Assembly (NCBI GenBank): GCA_036023115.1
Contig: JAYKKT010000040.1
Coordinates: 2,539,501-2,603,500, forward strand
Length of the DNA: 64,000 nucleotides
Source of the DNA: Brasenia schreberi
Lineage: Eukaryota; Streptophyta; Magnoliopsida; Nymphaeales; Cabombaceae
Reading direction: 5' to 3'
Shown here: positions 11,370 to 23,518 of the stretch, piece by piece
Layout of the letters: every line of letters starts with the position of its first letter
How positions within the stretch are numbered: the first letter of the stretch is position 1
Made by a program: the position numbers and the translations under genes
The notes under the pieces: generated by a model
Seen by the model: only the letters and a program-made list of their open reading frames with translations
Told to the model about the DNA's origin: nothing
Database searches by the model: none

Positions 11370-14100
11370 TCAGAAAAGATCGTCTATTATGCCTTTAGTC
11401 AAGGGGTCTGCCAACATATTATGAGTTGGCATGTATGACATGGATATTTCCTTTCTCATAACCATATCATGAACATAGTAGTATTTAACTATTATATGCT
11501 TTCTCTTTGAGCTTTGAGCTCCACTCGTGATAAGAGTAATTGCTGCATTGTTGTCACAGTAAATGACAACTAGCTCGTCGGCTATCTCAAGTTTCAAATC
11601 TCTTATAAAGTGGCTTATCGAGACGACACTCATTGCAGCCATACAACAAGCCACATACTCAATTTCTTGTATATGCAATGCTACACAACCTTGTTTCTTA
11701 CATGCCCAAGAAACACCACCACCTTCAAATAAGAATATTTGTTTTAAGGTTGATTTGCTATTATCTTTACTCTTAGCAAAGTTAGCATTTAAGTATCCTA
11801 CTACTTTCAGTTCATCTGTTTAAAAACATAGTTTCAAGTCTTTTGTTCCTTTTAAATATCTAAAAATACTTTTTACAACTATCCAATATTATCATCCAAA
11901 ATTACTTTGATATATACTCACAAAACTAACAGTGAAGCTGATATCAGGTCTTGTACACAATATAGCATATATCAAGCTACCCATAGCATGTGCATAAGGA
12001 ACGTTAGGCTTATTTTATCCTTCACTGGAACAATCAACCTTACTTAGTTTGATCCCTTTTGCAACGAGTGTAATAGCAGACTTGCATTCACCCATTTTGA
12101 ACTTCTTTAGGATATAGTCAATATATATCTCCTGACTTAGGCTTAAGAGTTTAGATTTTCTATCTCAAGAAATCTTTATACCTAGGATATAGGATGTTTC
12201 TCCCATATCCTTTATTTCGAACCTTGAGTTTAACCATAACTTGGTTTTGACAATCATCTCATTGTCATTCTCACTAAACAATATGTCATCTACATATAAC
12301 GATAAGATGACAAAGTGGTTCTTACTGTTCTAGACATATACACAATGATCAAGCTCATTAGCTACAAACCTAAGTTCAATAATAACATTTTGAAAAGTCA
12401 AATACCATTGGCAATGTGACTGTTTCAGGCCATATAGAGATTTTCTCAACCTATATACTTTATCTTCTTCACCTTCAACTATATATCTTTCGGGTTGTTG
12501 CATATATATGATTTTATCTAAATCTCCGTTTAGAAAAGATGTTTTTACATCTAACTGATGTAAGTCCAAATCATAATATACAGATATTGCCAGGATTATC
12601 CTTATGGATACAAATTTCGCAATAGGAGAATATGTCTCAACATAATTTATCTCCTCTTTTTACGAAATGCCCTTTGCAACCAATCGCTTTAAACTTTTTG
12701 ATTGAATTATCGACCTTCTATTTCTTTTTCAGAACCCATTTAAAGCTTATGGCTTTCCTTCTTTTTGGCAAATCAACCAATTCACAAACTTGATTTTTCT
12801 CAATAGATTCAATTTTCTCATCCACAACGTTTTCCAAATCTATTACTTTTGATGAGTTCATAACTTGCTGATAAGTCAAGTTATCAATCAACTCATCTAA
12901 ATCCACTGAGTTATATACTTCTTGTACAGGATAAGTGTGATAATCTTTTAAGTAGGGCGGTGTGACCCTTGACCTTTTATGTCTACTTAAAGTTTCGGTT
13001 GTTTCAAGAATGTCTTCTATGAGTCCAAAAAATGATTGATCTAAGTCTAGTAGATCGTCAATATACTCATCATTATTTTTGAGGATGTCATTATTAGTAT
13101 CTTCTAAGAATTCAACATCTTTGTTCTCTATGAGTCTGTGGACCTTATGATAAAACCGATATCCCTTTGAGCCTTTAGCATATTCGATGAATATACATCT
13201 CAAGGACCTATTGTCTAGCTTATCTGTAGACTGATTAAGGATCTTTACATGTGCAATAGATCCTCACTTCCTAAGATGACTTAGGTTGAGTTTTCTTCCA
13301 CACCATATCTTATATGGTGTAGTGAATACAACCTTACATTGTACCCTATTGAGTATATACTAGGTCTTCGTAGAGAGACATTAATTAACATTGACCTTAT
13401 CATATTCAGTAAGGTCCTGTTATATCTTTCAACTATTTAAGTCTATTGAGGTGTCTTGGTCATTACAGAGGTATATTCACCACCTCTATATGATCTTAAG
13501 ACTTTTATTGTATGCCCTAGTTGATTTTCAACTTCCTACTTATATTTTTTAAAAGCTTAAAGTACCTCAAATTTATCTGATAGGAGATATAAATACGTAT
13601 ATCTCGAGTAATCATCGATAATTGTTATAAAATAAATCTTTCATCGATGTGACCTTACTGTAAAGGGTCCACATAAATCCATGTAAATGACCTCCAACAG
13701 GGTTGTTACCCTTGTTATCTCTTTGGAAAAGACTTTTCTTTTCATTTTTTGTTGTACACAAGCTTCGTACTTGTTGAAAGTATTTTCTTCAAATCTTCAC
13801 AGTAAGTTAGTTGGATAATTTTCTCAACTTTTTCAAACTTATATACCCAAGACGTTTATCCCATACATTGATATCAACATTAAAGGCACAATCAATATAA
13901 GTAAAAGGATTTTCATTCTCGTTAACTTTCAATTTGAACAGTTCATGTTCTACATCAAATTTCTCAGAGAAAAATATTCTTCGATGTTTTTCCACAATCA
14001 CCTTGCCAAGAAAAAACCTAACCTCAAAACCTTTGTTTACCAAAGCAGGGACAAAAACCAGATTGCGTCTTATAGATAGGATAATCAATACATCAGTCAA
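11370..14100 (-). pseudogene. broken pol region of the copia element
   Basis: Fragments in copia order, reading down the minus strand. At 14100-13807 is a GAG-pre-integrase-like piece ending VWDKRLGYISLKKL, with the usual His positions lost. At about 13400-12718 is the integrase end and linker, with the typical phrases CIFIEYAKGSKGYRFYHK and, further on, ISFKWVLKKK. At 12569-12330 is the reverse transcriptase core (LDVKTSFLNGDLDKIIYMQQ and RKSLYGLKQS). At 11678-11370 is RNase H (EIEYVACCMAA, VIYCDNNAAITL, RKHIIVKYYYVHD, and MLADPLTKGI near the end). Stops and shifts separate the pieces, so no working polyprotein can be made. Confidence 0.85.
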
Positions 14101-14379
14101 TACAACTAATATGTCTTATACAAATATTTTAAAGGACCCAGTACCCAGAACATCTGAGAAAATATTATTTCCCATATAACCCCGATGTTCTCTTGGTTTG
14201 TACTCATTTAGATCTATTACTCCTTTCTTGGTTTTCGAGATATGTCTAGTCACTCTAAAGTCAATCCATCAATCAGTCATCGGGCAATCAATGTAAAGAC
14301 ATTACGATATCATGCAGATTATATCCTGCTTCTCCGATTGTCCGTATTGTGAGTTGTTTCCTCAACTCTTCTTGTTGTA

Positions 14380-15170
14380 GCAATCACTTTTGTAATGTCA
14401 CATCTTTCCACAACTGAAACACTTGACCCAAGAAGTGGTTTTCTACATTTTCTTAAAAGAATGATAGTCTTTTTTGTTATTTTTGTCAAACTTTCTGTTT
14501 GGTTTATTTCTCTTTTGGTTAGGTTTGGAACTAAACCCTATCTTATCTTATACTACTAGCAATTTTTTTATATGTTTTTACTCATATGTTCTTCCTCAAT
14601 TGCTAATTTTAGAGGCAATTTAGAAAGGTTGATTTTTGGCCCTAGTCTGAGGACAGTGGTGACCATATTTAATGATGGGAAAGACTATTTAATATTATAG
14701 ATATCTACGTCGGTTCTATGATGACTAATTTTGTTACAGCTAGGTATCTTGTCATTACCAACATATGGTTTACATGTTCTACTACATTATTTCTTTTTTT
14801 TATTTTGAAGAAATTATATTTTTGTACTAGCAATTGGAAATGCAGCTTGACAATTGTATCATATTTAGTTATTATAAAATCGAACAACTCTTTCGCGGTT
14901 CTCAAATTTTTTAAAAACCCTTATCAAGTCATCCTCCATGTAAGTCAACATGACGGTTCTTGCTATTGTGTCATCTTTAAGAAATGTTTTATACCTTTCT
15001 ATTTGTTGCTTTGTTGCATTTGGTGGTGACAAACATATAATTTTCTTTAGGACATACTCTAAACCTTTAAGTGTTAGGGCAAGTGGTATCCTTCTCTTCC
15101 ATGTTTGTAAGTTTAGACTATTTAACTTTTCTGTTTTTGCTAGTTTCAACACAAATATTGTAGAGTTCAT
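14380..15170 (-). pseudogene. broken gag region of the copia element
   Basis: The likely gag start is at 15170 (MNSTIFVLKLAKTEKLNSLN, then TWKRR), matching the usual 'KLNG.NY..WKRR' opening of copia gag. It continues through the UBN2-like part (TYMEDDLIRVFKKF and EHVNHMLVMTRYL). A CX2CX4HX4C zinc knuckle is readable at 14421-14380 (CFSCGKM, stop, HYKSDC). A TGA stands where Gly normally precedes the His. Stop codons and frame changes break the rest. Confidence 0.75.
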
Positions 15171-15879
15171 TTTTATGTGTTTGGCAATTATAACAAATAA
15201 ACGGTTTAAAAAGAAAACATTTATCAAGCAACAAACCATAAATAGCATAACTTTAATTAGCACGATGCGGAATATCACAAAAAAGATATGAAAATAACTC
15301 ATTTTTAATATAAAAACAATCTAGGATAAATTCTTAATTTTTCTTAAAAAATTCTTGCATTTGTTAATTTTCCAAAACACTAGGGGTAAAACAATAATTT
15401 TATCTGTTTATCAGGTTTTATAATTTTTCAGAAAGATCAAGGATAAAACAGTAAACTTGGTGTTTGGTATTTCTAAAAATTCATTACTAATCGTGGGTAA
15501 ATTGTTTTGTCCCTCAGTGTGAATCTATAATTTCCTCAATAGGATAGAGAAAAATCTGTCTTTTGACACAGTGACAGTACTGTAATAAATTTAACCGGGA
15601 AGGGTACGAAAGTAAATTAGCATATTAGTTTTTTATAAATTTTATAAACTGCTAGAGGGCAAAACAATCTTTATACTTGAAAATATCTAGATATTTTGGT
15701 AATTTTATCTTGTGTTAGTTCATAATTTTCAAAAATCGATCGGGGCAGAATGAACTTTTTAGTCCGTTGCCCGAAGCAGTTTTCCAAAAGTAGGGGCAAT
15801 TTCAAAAACCATTGGTTTTTGCCTGCAGTTTTGTGACACATTAAAAATGCGGAAGAGAGAGAGAGAGAGAGGGCAATCG

Positions 15880-16345
15880 GCTACCTCCTCCGCCTCTTGG
15901 CCTACAGCCACCCAAGGCCTCCCGTCAGTAGTTCTACTTTGGCCTTCCTTTGGCCTCATCGCTGAGGGTTTTTCGGCTGGCTTATTCTTTTCGTGGCCAA
16001 CCTCTAGCCTCCTAACCGAGGTTATGTCGGTCCGCTTCTTGTTTGCAGTCGACTTCTAGCCTCCTTGCCGGAGTTTTATCGGCCCGCTTCTATTTTGCGG
16101 CCGACCTCTAGCCTCTGAGCCGAGGTTCTGCCGACCCACTTCTTTCTTGCAGCCGACCTTTAGCCTCTTGGTCGAGGTTCTACCATCTCTCTTTTGTTTT
16201 GCGGTCGACATCTGGCCTCCTGGCCGAGGTTTATTGGCCTGCTTCTTTCTTGCAACCAACCTTTGGCATCCTAGCTGAGGTTCTGTCGGCCTGCTTCTTT
16301 CTTGCGACAGACCTCTGGCCTCCTAGTCGAGGTTCTGCCGACTTT
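15880..16345 (-). repeat. 52-bp tandem repeat in the copia leader
   Basis: About eight diverged copies of a 52-base unit with the pattern agcctcctagccgaggtt, then a block around gtcggcccgcttctttcttgc and cggccgacctct. Two neighbouring units measured at about 16006-16109 are both exactly 52 bases. The array lies between gag and the primer binding site, in the untranslated leader of the element. Confidence 0.8.
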
Positions 16346-16475
16346 TGCCCTTTCTTGACTCAGGCAGGGTTTGCCCTCTGCCCTGTCTTCGACTGAGGTA
16401 GGGTTTGCCTTATACTTTATCTTTGACTCATGGAGAGTTTGCCCTTTTCCCTGTTTTCGACTTAGGTAGAATGCT
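16346..16475 (-). repeat. second, shorter tandem repeat in the copia leader
   Basis: Three to four copies of a unit of about 34-35 bases built on gactcaggcagggtttgccc with a ctgtcttc-type end. It follows directly on the 52-base array and is unrelated to it in sequence. Confidence 0.6.
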
Positions 16476-16577
16476 TTGTTACTTTTGAAAGTTATAGGAA
16501 GTTCTTTGTCCCTCTTCTTTCCTCCTTTTTTTTTTGTTATTTATACTAATATGTACCTATTTAAAGGTCTAAACCAT

Positions 16578-16589
16578 GCCCTCATACCA
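16578..16589 (-). other. primer binding site of the copia element
   Basis: On the minus strand this reads TGGTATGAGGGC, which matches 10 of 12 bases of the initiator-Met tRNA primer site TGGTATCAGAGC usual in plant copia elements. It lies a few bases inside the right (5') LTR, as expected. Confidence 0.75.
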
Positions 16590-16593
16590 TATG

Positions 16594-17011
16594 TGGAGTT
16601 TTCGTCGACTCTCCAGCAAGTTCTTTACTTGTGGTCGACCCTCTAGTATCCTTTGTTCTCGTGCTTAGGTACGCAGCAACAGTGGATCTTCAAAGAGGTA
16701 TGTGTGTTTCAGTATTTTTCAGGTTTCCTATTAGTAGGTTTTGTTTGAGAGGAATGCTAAGTATTTCTGTATGTTTCACTGTGTCTGTTCTCGTGCCGCC
16801 TTCTCCTCTTTCCTCTCGAATTTTCTACTGGGCTTTCCTTTCCTAGAGCTCCTTATCCGGTCGATTACAGATAAACTTCGTAACCGCCCAACGGTTTCAG
16901 CCTTTGATAGCTGTTACAACCATCCTTTTCTACATCCCTTCAACATGTAACAGTTGGATGACCAATCTAGTCGTTTTGTCGTAGGATTGCTGAGAATGAC
17001 CACATGTTTCC

Positions 17012-17016
<5 letters not shown>
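16594..17016 (-). repeat. right LTR (5' LTR of the copia element)
   Basis: Starts tggagttttcgtcgac and ends cacatgtttccttata. It is the partner of 10786-11195, with the terminal CA changed to TA. The downstream side passes without a break into (AT)n. Confidence 0.85.
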
Positions 17017-17097
<81 letters not shown>

Positions 17098-17098
17098 C
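17017..17098. repeat. (AT)n(GT)n microsatellite
   Basis: About 58 bases of AT followed by about 24 of GT. It is the right-hand part of the compound microsatellite into which the copia element went. Confidence 0.9.
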
Positions 17099-17309
17099 AG
17101 TTTCAAACTGCCCATTTTGGTTTTACGTTCTCAATTTTGAGCCCGATTTTGATTTCAATGAGACCCAATTGAGTTTCGATTGGAACTACCCAATGAGTTT
17201 AGAACTGATTATGTCTAAATATTCATGTTTAATCATTGCTTTGTGGTGTCATCAAAATTAGTATTTTATCAACACATCTTTTAAATAACATGCACTAAAA
17301 AAGAGAAGA

Positions 17310-17372
<63 letters not shown>

Positions 17373-18100
17373 AGAGTATTCGATGATATGTTGAACTTTA
17401 AAATCAACAATGGAAATTTAAATTATCTTATATTTAATATATCATATGCTAAATGTAATTTTAACTTAATTTTCTATTATTGATTTTAAACATCGAAAAA
17501 TAGAGATCTTCGCATAAAATTATATACCAAAAACCATTATTTATTTGTAGTTTTATATTATATATATATGTGTGTGTATGTGTAATTACTTTAAAAACCA
17601 TACCAAAAGTAAATATTTACGTTGATCTAGATAAATGTGAAAGATGAAATGTCAAAATCGAGGGTACATGAGTGAAGATATTTACTTTGCAATTCTTTAT
17701 TTCCTCCTTTCAATATTTATCGTTTAATTTTTCACATTTCACTAAAATCTACTTTGTTCTATCTCTTCAAATGCTCAAACCGCTTGATCGCAACATTTGC
17801 ATTTATTTTACCTCTTATTGGTGGTATCAAGTGATCTTTAATAAGCAGCTCAACTTCCAGGGCTCTCTGACACCTTTGCTGCCCGGTGACAGTTCGACTC
17901 CCGGGGGGGGTTGGTGCACGTTTGTGTTGGCTTCGAAGGTTGGCCACCCCTTGTAAAAGGAAAAGTTTTCTAATAACTTTTTGAAAAAAAAGTTTCAAGA
18001 ATGAAAATTAAAATAGCTATGTTAATGAAATAATGAAATTACTCATCTGTAAATAAGAGATAGGTAAACCGTCTCCCGCAAATAAATAACTTTTATGGAG
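17099..18100. other. non-genic; (AT)n at 17313-17368 and a SINE near 17840-17965
   Basis: No gene is supported. A second long AT tract stands at about 17313-17368. The rest is AT-rich up to the SINE listed separately. Confidence 0.5.
17840..17965 (+). mobile_element. tRNA-derived SINE
   Basis: A degenerate A box (agcagctcaacttcc), then a clear B box cagttcgactcccgg and the tail 'gttggtgcacgtttgtgttgg'. The copies at 22396-22517 and (reversed) 39495-39600 share the 'ggtgca(t/c)gt' tail. Confidence 0.5.
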
Positions 18101-19797
18101 ACCAGAGGCTTGCACAGGGACACACACAGACTTGAAGAAGCGTTAATCGATGCCTCCTTGGCATTAAAATCTTCGTGGCCTTCCTCTCGGCGTGAAGCTT
18201 TGTTCTTCTTCTTCTTCTAGAGAGAGAGAGAGAGATCAGGGTTGTGACAGGTGTGGTTGCAGCAAGATGGTTTAAATTATTTTGCTGTGGAACCTTCTCA
18301 CCTCCTCCGTTTCTTCTGCACTTCCTTCTCTTTTCTTTTTACCGGGACGGAGTTTTTTATTTTCACCGTGGCCCCTCTCGTTTTCGGTATGCGCCATCTA
18401 AGCCATTTTACCCGGGAGATGTCCACCTATAAATTCAAAGCTTCAGGCGATTTCAGCTCGATATTCATCTCTCTAAAGCGTGTTTATTCTAGGTTGGTCG
18501 TCGAACTCAGCCCGGATTCTGCGTCTTGGCGCCGGAGATTCAGTTTTTCTCACTGTACGTTAACGTCGGGTGATGCCTAGTTTCTGATGGGTTAGCTGGA
18601 GATTGTCTAACTTTTGGGTGCTTCACTAGTTCCTACTTTGTTTGGCTCTCTTTTTCTCCGGGATTGTTCAGAAAATCGCGGAAAGGGTTTCTATTTTTGA
18701 CTTATTCTTCTCTCCATTTGGGTCGGTAATCGAGGTTCTATACCTCCAAATCTGGTTGCTTAGCTGAAAAATCGGTTTGTGAGATGACTTTCATCAATGC
18801 TTAGTGTGGTAATGCTCTTTATTTCGAGCTACATTGCGAAGAATTGAGATTGTTTAATTGTCTAGTAGCGAAAGTTTTTGTGAACTTGAATTCTGTCCTG
18901 TTTCTTGTCGGAAAATGTTAACTTGTCTGTCAATTTTCGTGCTTTCTGAAGGAATGTGGTCTATGTTTATCTTTTGAATCCATCACCGTCTTCTTTTTTG
19001 GTTTGAAATCCTGAGAATTTGAAATTTATATTTTTAGCTTTTCGTATTGCCTTTTGAGGCGTGGTCCTTGGCTGGAAACTTTAGATGTTTAGGCTTTTGC
19101 ATTTCTCTCATTTTTTGTAAATGGTGTGTCTCATGTCTCTGGCTCTGCGCCAGCTTTTTTCTGATGTTGATGCATTGTTTCTTCATTGTTTACAGGAGCA
19201 CTGCAGCGGACATCTGCCGGAGTCAGTCATTCCGGTGATGGGTTTTAATGGTTACGTGCATTTTCGGCTTTGCTTCTGCAACGGGTAGCTTCTTAAATGC
19301 TTGATTTGAGGCCTTACTGAACCCAAGTACCTTAGTCTCTTCCTGTTTCTCCGTCCTCCTTTCTTTAAAGTAATTTAAATCTTTGGAAACAATTAAATCG
19401 TCACCCTGTCTGGTCTGGGCCTTGTGATTCGATCACGGGACCACCATTTCCCCTTTTAAAATCTGCCGAGTAGAAGCTTGTCTTCCCTCTCTCTAACAGC
19501 TTTTCCTCTTTTTGTATAGTCAAATACAAGCAGTGGTTGGTGGAAGGTCGTATTCTGTATTTGCTCTTAAATTCATAATCTGGCGAATCCCACCTTCGTC
19601 CTGTTCCCTTGTTCTTCTCTTCTTCTCGTCGCTACATTTGATTCCATCATCTTGTTTGGACGTCGTCAATAATTTTATCGTTTTTGTCATTGCTTAACCC
19701 ATACCACTTATAATCTGCACGAGTCTCATCAGAATCTTTGCATTAACGATACAAACGATCCTTTTCTTGTTCTTGGTCAAAAATACAATCTTTTACC
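18100..19797 (+). other. probable promoter and 5' leader of the TRM-like gene
   Basis: A GA tract (about 18221-18236) and a pyrimidine-rich stretch precede the ATG at 19798. The 1.7 kb have no convincing coding frame. Frames here have no ATG-led protein-like pattern and cross T-rich sequence. A leader exon near 18.2-18.6 kb followed by a leader intron is likely, but I cannot fix its ends. Confidence 0.4.
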
Positions 19798-22700
19798 ATG
19801 AAAACTGCGGATTTGGTCTATCTACCACAAAGGGAGTTCGTCATAGATGAGAAACAGAGACTAATGCTCAAAGATTTCTTGAGGGAGACTCAAGTCTCGA
19901 CGAAGAGGAGGCACCGGCATCGTAATCCTAAAGAATTGCCTGCTACCATGAGTTATCTCCTTGCAATGGATTCAAGACGCAAGAATAAATCCACCCATAA
20001 GGAAAGCGTTATGAATCCCTGCAAGCCTCCTTCAAGCACTCTTTCAGCATTGCACAAGGCTTCTGAAGCCATCATCAAGCTTCTTCCTTTCTCCGTTCGC
20101 TCTCCCTCTCGGCGAAAAAAGACTACCACCGTCTCCAACAAAGTGAACAAATTTGGCTCTTTTCTTAAAAGGGTTGCTTCGGTGAAGGAGTCCAACAAAG
20201 GAAGCATTTCACGAAAACTCTCGGCGGCCATGAGAAGCCTCTCTCGGCGGGATCATAGAATCTGCGACGAAGTCAAAGTTCGGGTTCGAGACATCGTGCG
20301 CTGGAGGTCTTTCGGAGAAGAAGAGATCACACACTGGAATTACCGTAGTTCGAGATCCCCGCCTCGAGAGGAATCAAATACAGTCGATGGTACCTCAGAT
20401 TCTTGCTCATCTTCAAGGAGCAGCACTTGTACATGGTCTGAGAGTGACTATTCATCGCATTTGCAGTCATTTACCGATAGTTCAGTGTGTTATGGTGTGG
20501 CTGATGCGTTGAATGATAAAACTCTTGCACTTAATTGCTACAGTGACAAAGAAGACGAGGTAGGGATAAATGATGAGTTCCAAAAGGTCTCCTGTTCGCC
20601 ATCAAATGAGAACAACAAAATGAACTCAAGAGAGATCAAGCATGGGGCCATTTCACGGGATGCGCAAGCTAACGTACAAGAGGTGTGTGCTTGTTTACTG
20701 CATTATTTAGCTACTCTGGCATCTGACTGTGCTTTTGTGGGCACTGACGCCATAGTGCCAGCTTGTTTATAATGCCCGTTTCAGGACTTATCTGCACCAC
20801 GAACTCTACTTTACCACTTTGATCAGACATCCGTATCATTCTTGGTCGTTGATACTATTGTTCTTACCTGGCGTGTACTTTCTTTCTCTGTTATATAGAT
20901 TTTGTAATACTATTGATAAGAGCAGCCACAAATTTAGCAGAACCAATTTGTGAATATAGTGCCGCTATTCTGAATGGTTGTTGGCACTGTGGTTGAGACT
21001 GCAAGTCTGCCGACACTCTTCATGGGGAACGGTAACTTTATGTGATTACAGAGACGTGTGTAGAACTTCAAGGTGAACTTAATGGTCGATGGGCGGTAAC
21101 TTTAGTCATTTCCCTTGCTCCAGGCAGGATACAATCTTCTGTATTCAAACTCTGCACTTAGTAATTCTTAAAGAGAAATCGGGTGTATAAACTGAATCAT
21201 CGGAGTGGTAACATAATGTGATCGTGGTCGTCCATTTTGCTACCTTGGATGGTCGTTATCAACTTGGCCTATTACTCAGAATCTATGCATGGGCATGTAG
21301 CATGTCCCATGTTAAGTCATGTCTCTCATAAAATGGTGGTTCTGCTTGGGATGGGTTAACTCCAATCGTGGTTGAGTCACTAATAGTCGATATCAGCAAT
21401 ACTCGGATGGGTTCAGTCTTTGACCATCAATTTCGGTCTTGAAGGAGATACCAAACACTAAGTAAAGCACAAAATGGACCACTCATACTTTTGGGCCCAC
21501 CAATATTTATCACGACAACTACTGTTCATTTAGAAAGTTGGCACTGTTTTCAAACGATTTTGATTCACTGTTTCTTGGGTTTTGATAATAAAGTTTACTG
21601 TTGATTTTCTTCTCTTAATGAAATGAATTGACTTCTTAATTCACCAAACTCTAGTACTTGAAAATAACTTACATTAACGTAGCCATAGAAGCAACCATTG
21701 ACTTTCTTGACGGAGAGGTTCATATTTAATTGCTGACAAAGATGTTATAGTGCAGAAAATAATTGGCATTTAGAGGTATATTCTGACTTCTCTTTGTGAT
21801 ATATGAAACTCGGGGAATCAAGGATTTACTACGGTTTATTGGAGTCAAATCTCATGCTCTTTTAACATGTAAGTTCTTTGTTTTGCCATAATATGTAAAA
21901 TTATGAGATGGACTGGATGTTATCGGCCATGCCCAGTGAAAGGACAACAAGTTCAAGCTCAGAATGACTTCCTTTAATATATAAGTTCATGTTTCAATGA
22001 TTCACCTGACGGAAACATCAACTGTAGAAAAGGGAATTAATGCTTGGGAAACCTTGAATTCTTAACTGTTTTTACTTGCTGAATCATGTCTTTCCAATTG
22101 AATCATAGGTTTCTGTAGCGATCTTATTTGTCTCCAATGTTCAATATGTTGATGAAATTATTTGAACTGCAACAGGGAGAGCGTGTAGATGATGGATGCA
22201 CTGTATGCTGTGAGATTGAAGGATACGAAGAGAAAGAACAGTTCAGTCCTGTTTCTGTCCTTGACTTCCCATATGAAGATGAAGTTGCGACATCATCTTT
22301 CGAGGAGAGCCTTGCTAATATAGAGAGTACACTCTCAATCTTAGCATATTCTTACTGTTTGATTCTTTTAATACTTAAATAGCAATCAATGTGCACTGAG
22401 CGCCTTAGCTCAATGGCAGGGCGCTCTAGTGCCATTGCTGCTGGTGGGGGTTCGACTCCTAGAGGGTGCATATGTGGATGTGTGTTGGGCTTTGGCCTCC
22501 TCTTATAACCAAAAAGGTAGAAGCAACCAATATGATAATTGTTCGGCTCAAATCATGTTTAAGCACTTAGTTCTTGTATTAAGTTGCTTTATCCTTGCAA
22601 ATAATGCAGAAGTCTAAACTTCAGCAGATGTTCCTAAATATTTTCTAGTTAAAGCATCATGAAACATGTAAATTCAGATAGTCGGACACTCGCATCAGCA

Positions 22701-23518
22701 AAGTTATATAAAGTGGAATTGTCAGTGGTAGTAATATCATCACCATTGTTTTTTTGGTTATATTTAACCTCTAATATATTACAGACACATATCCTGCAGT
22801 CATGACTTTCCTAGAGGCTTCAACCTTCATTCCCTGCCTTGCTAGTAGTAATGGCAGCATCTCCTGTAATATTGACATGAATCTTCTTGTCCTGCAGCTA
22901 TGTCCATTAAATAATATCTCTACATTAACCGATAATGTTGTTCTTTAGTGATACTTCTTTGCAGTCCTGACAGTCCGTAATAATGCTTGAACAGGGACAA
23001 AGCAGCAGCTATTACAGAAGATCAGCCGATACGAGAACCTTGCTAAACTTGATCCCGTTGATCTTGAGAAGCGGTTTTCATCATCAGATTATGAACTTGC
23101 TGATGAAATTCTTGAGAGTTTCACCAAGGGCCAGCCAGATGATAGTGAGGACCACTTGAATGGTGAAGTAGAGAATGTGGAGGAGTACATAAGGGATATA
23201 ATGGTCGATTATTTAGATGCATCAGAAAAGAGAAGGTGGGGATCCTTCGAATTACTGATCATTGATGTCTTTAGAGAAGAATTGAGCTTTGATAGTGAAA
23301 CAAAGGAAGTTGAGTTGGTTCGAATTGCTATTGATCGCATAATGGATTGGCTGTCGAAGGGAAACCAAGAGGATGATGGTAGAAACCTGTGCCTGAAGGA
23401 AATGGAAAGAAATGGAGATTGGGGGAAATGTAGGATGAATGAAGAGATAGCAGCAGAGATGGAGGCTACCATGCTATGCTCCTTGGTTGATGATCTATTA
23501 ATTGATCTCATGGATTAA
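19798..23518 (+). CDS. TRM/DUF4378-like protein, three exons
   Basis: Exons 19798-20682, 22176-22326 and 22995-23518 join in phase (0, then 1) into 519 residues. Splice sites are GAG|GTGTGT, AACAG|GGAGAG, AGAGA|GTACAC and AACAG|GGACAA. The protein is basic and serine-rich at the N-terminus (DLVYLPQREFVIDEKQRL). It has the phrase SPVSVLDFPYEDE with SFEESLANIE in exon 2. Exon 3 carries QQLLQKISRYENLAKLDPVD and a C-terminal acidic-helical region ending LVDDLLIDLMD. These match the plant DUF4378 family, which includes the TON1-recruiting motif (TRM) proteins linked to microtubule arrays. I infer that role only by family. No signal peptide or membrane segment is seen. Intron 1 is 1.5 kb. Intron 2 carries a SINE. 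The start is the first ATG in frame and begins a conserved-looking N-terminus. Confidence 0.78.
22396..22517 (+). mobile_element. tRNA-derived SINE in intron 2 of the TRM-like gene
   Basis: A box cttagctcaatgg (22404-22416), B box gggttcgactcct (22448-22460), then gtgcatatgtggatgtgtgt and a 'tttggcctcctctta' tail with a short A-rich end. It is in the same orientation as the gene and about 70 bases behind the donor site. Confidence 0.65.

Noticed and set aside
18251..18580. 109-codon frame in front of the TRM-like gene
   Set aside because: No ATG start at its head, no recognisable motifs, and it lies in the inferred leader. It is better explained as untranslated sequence.
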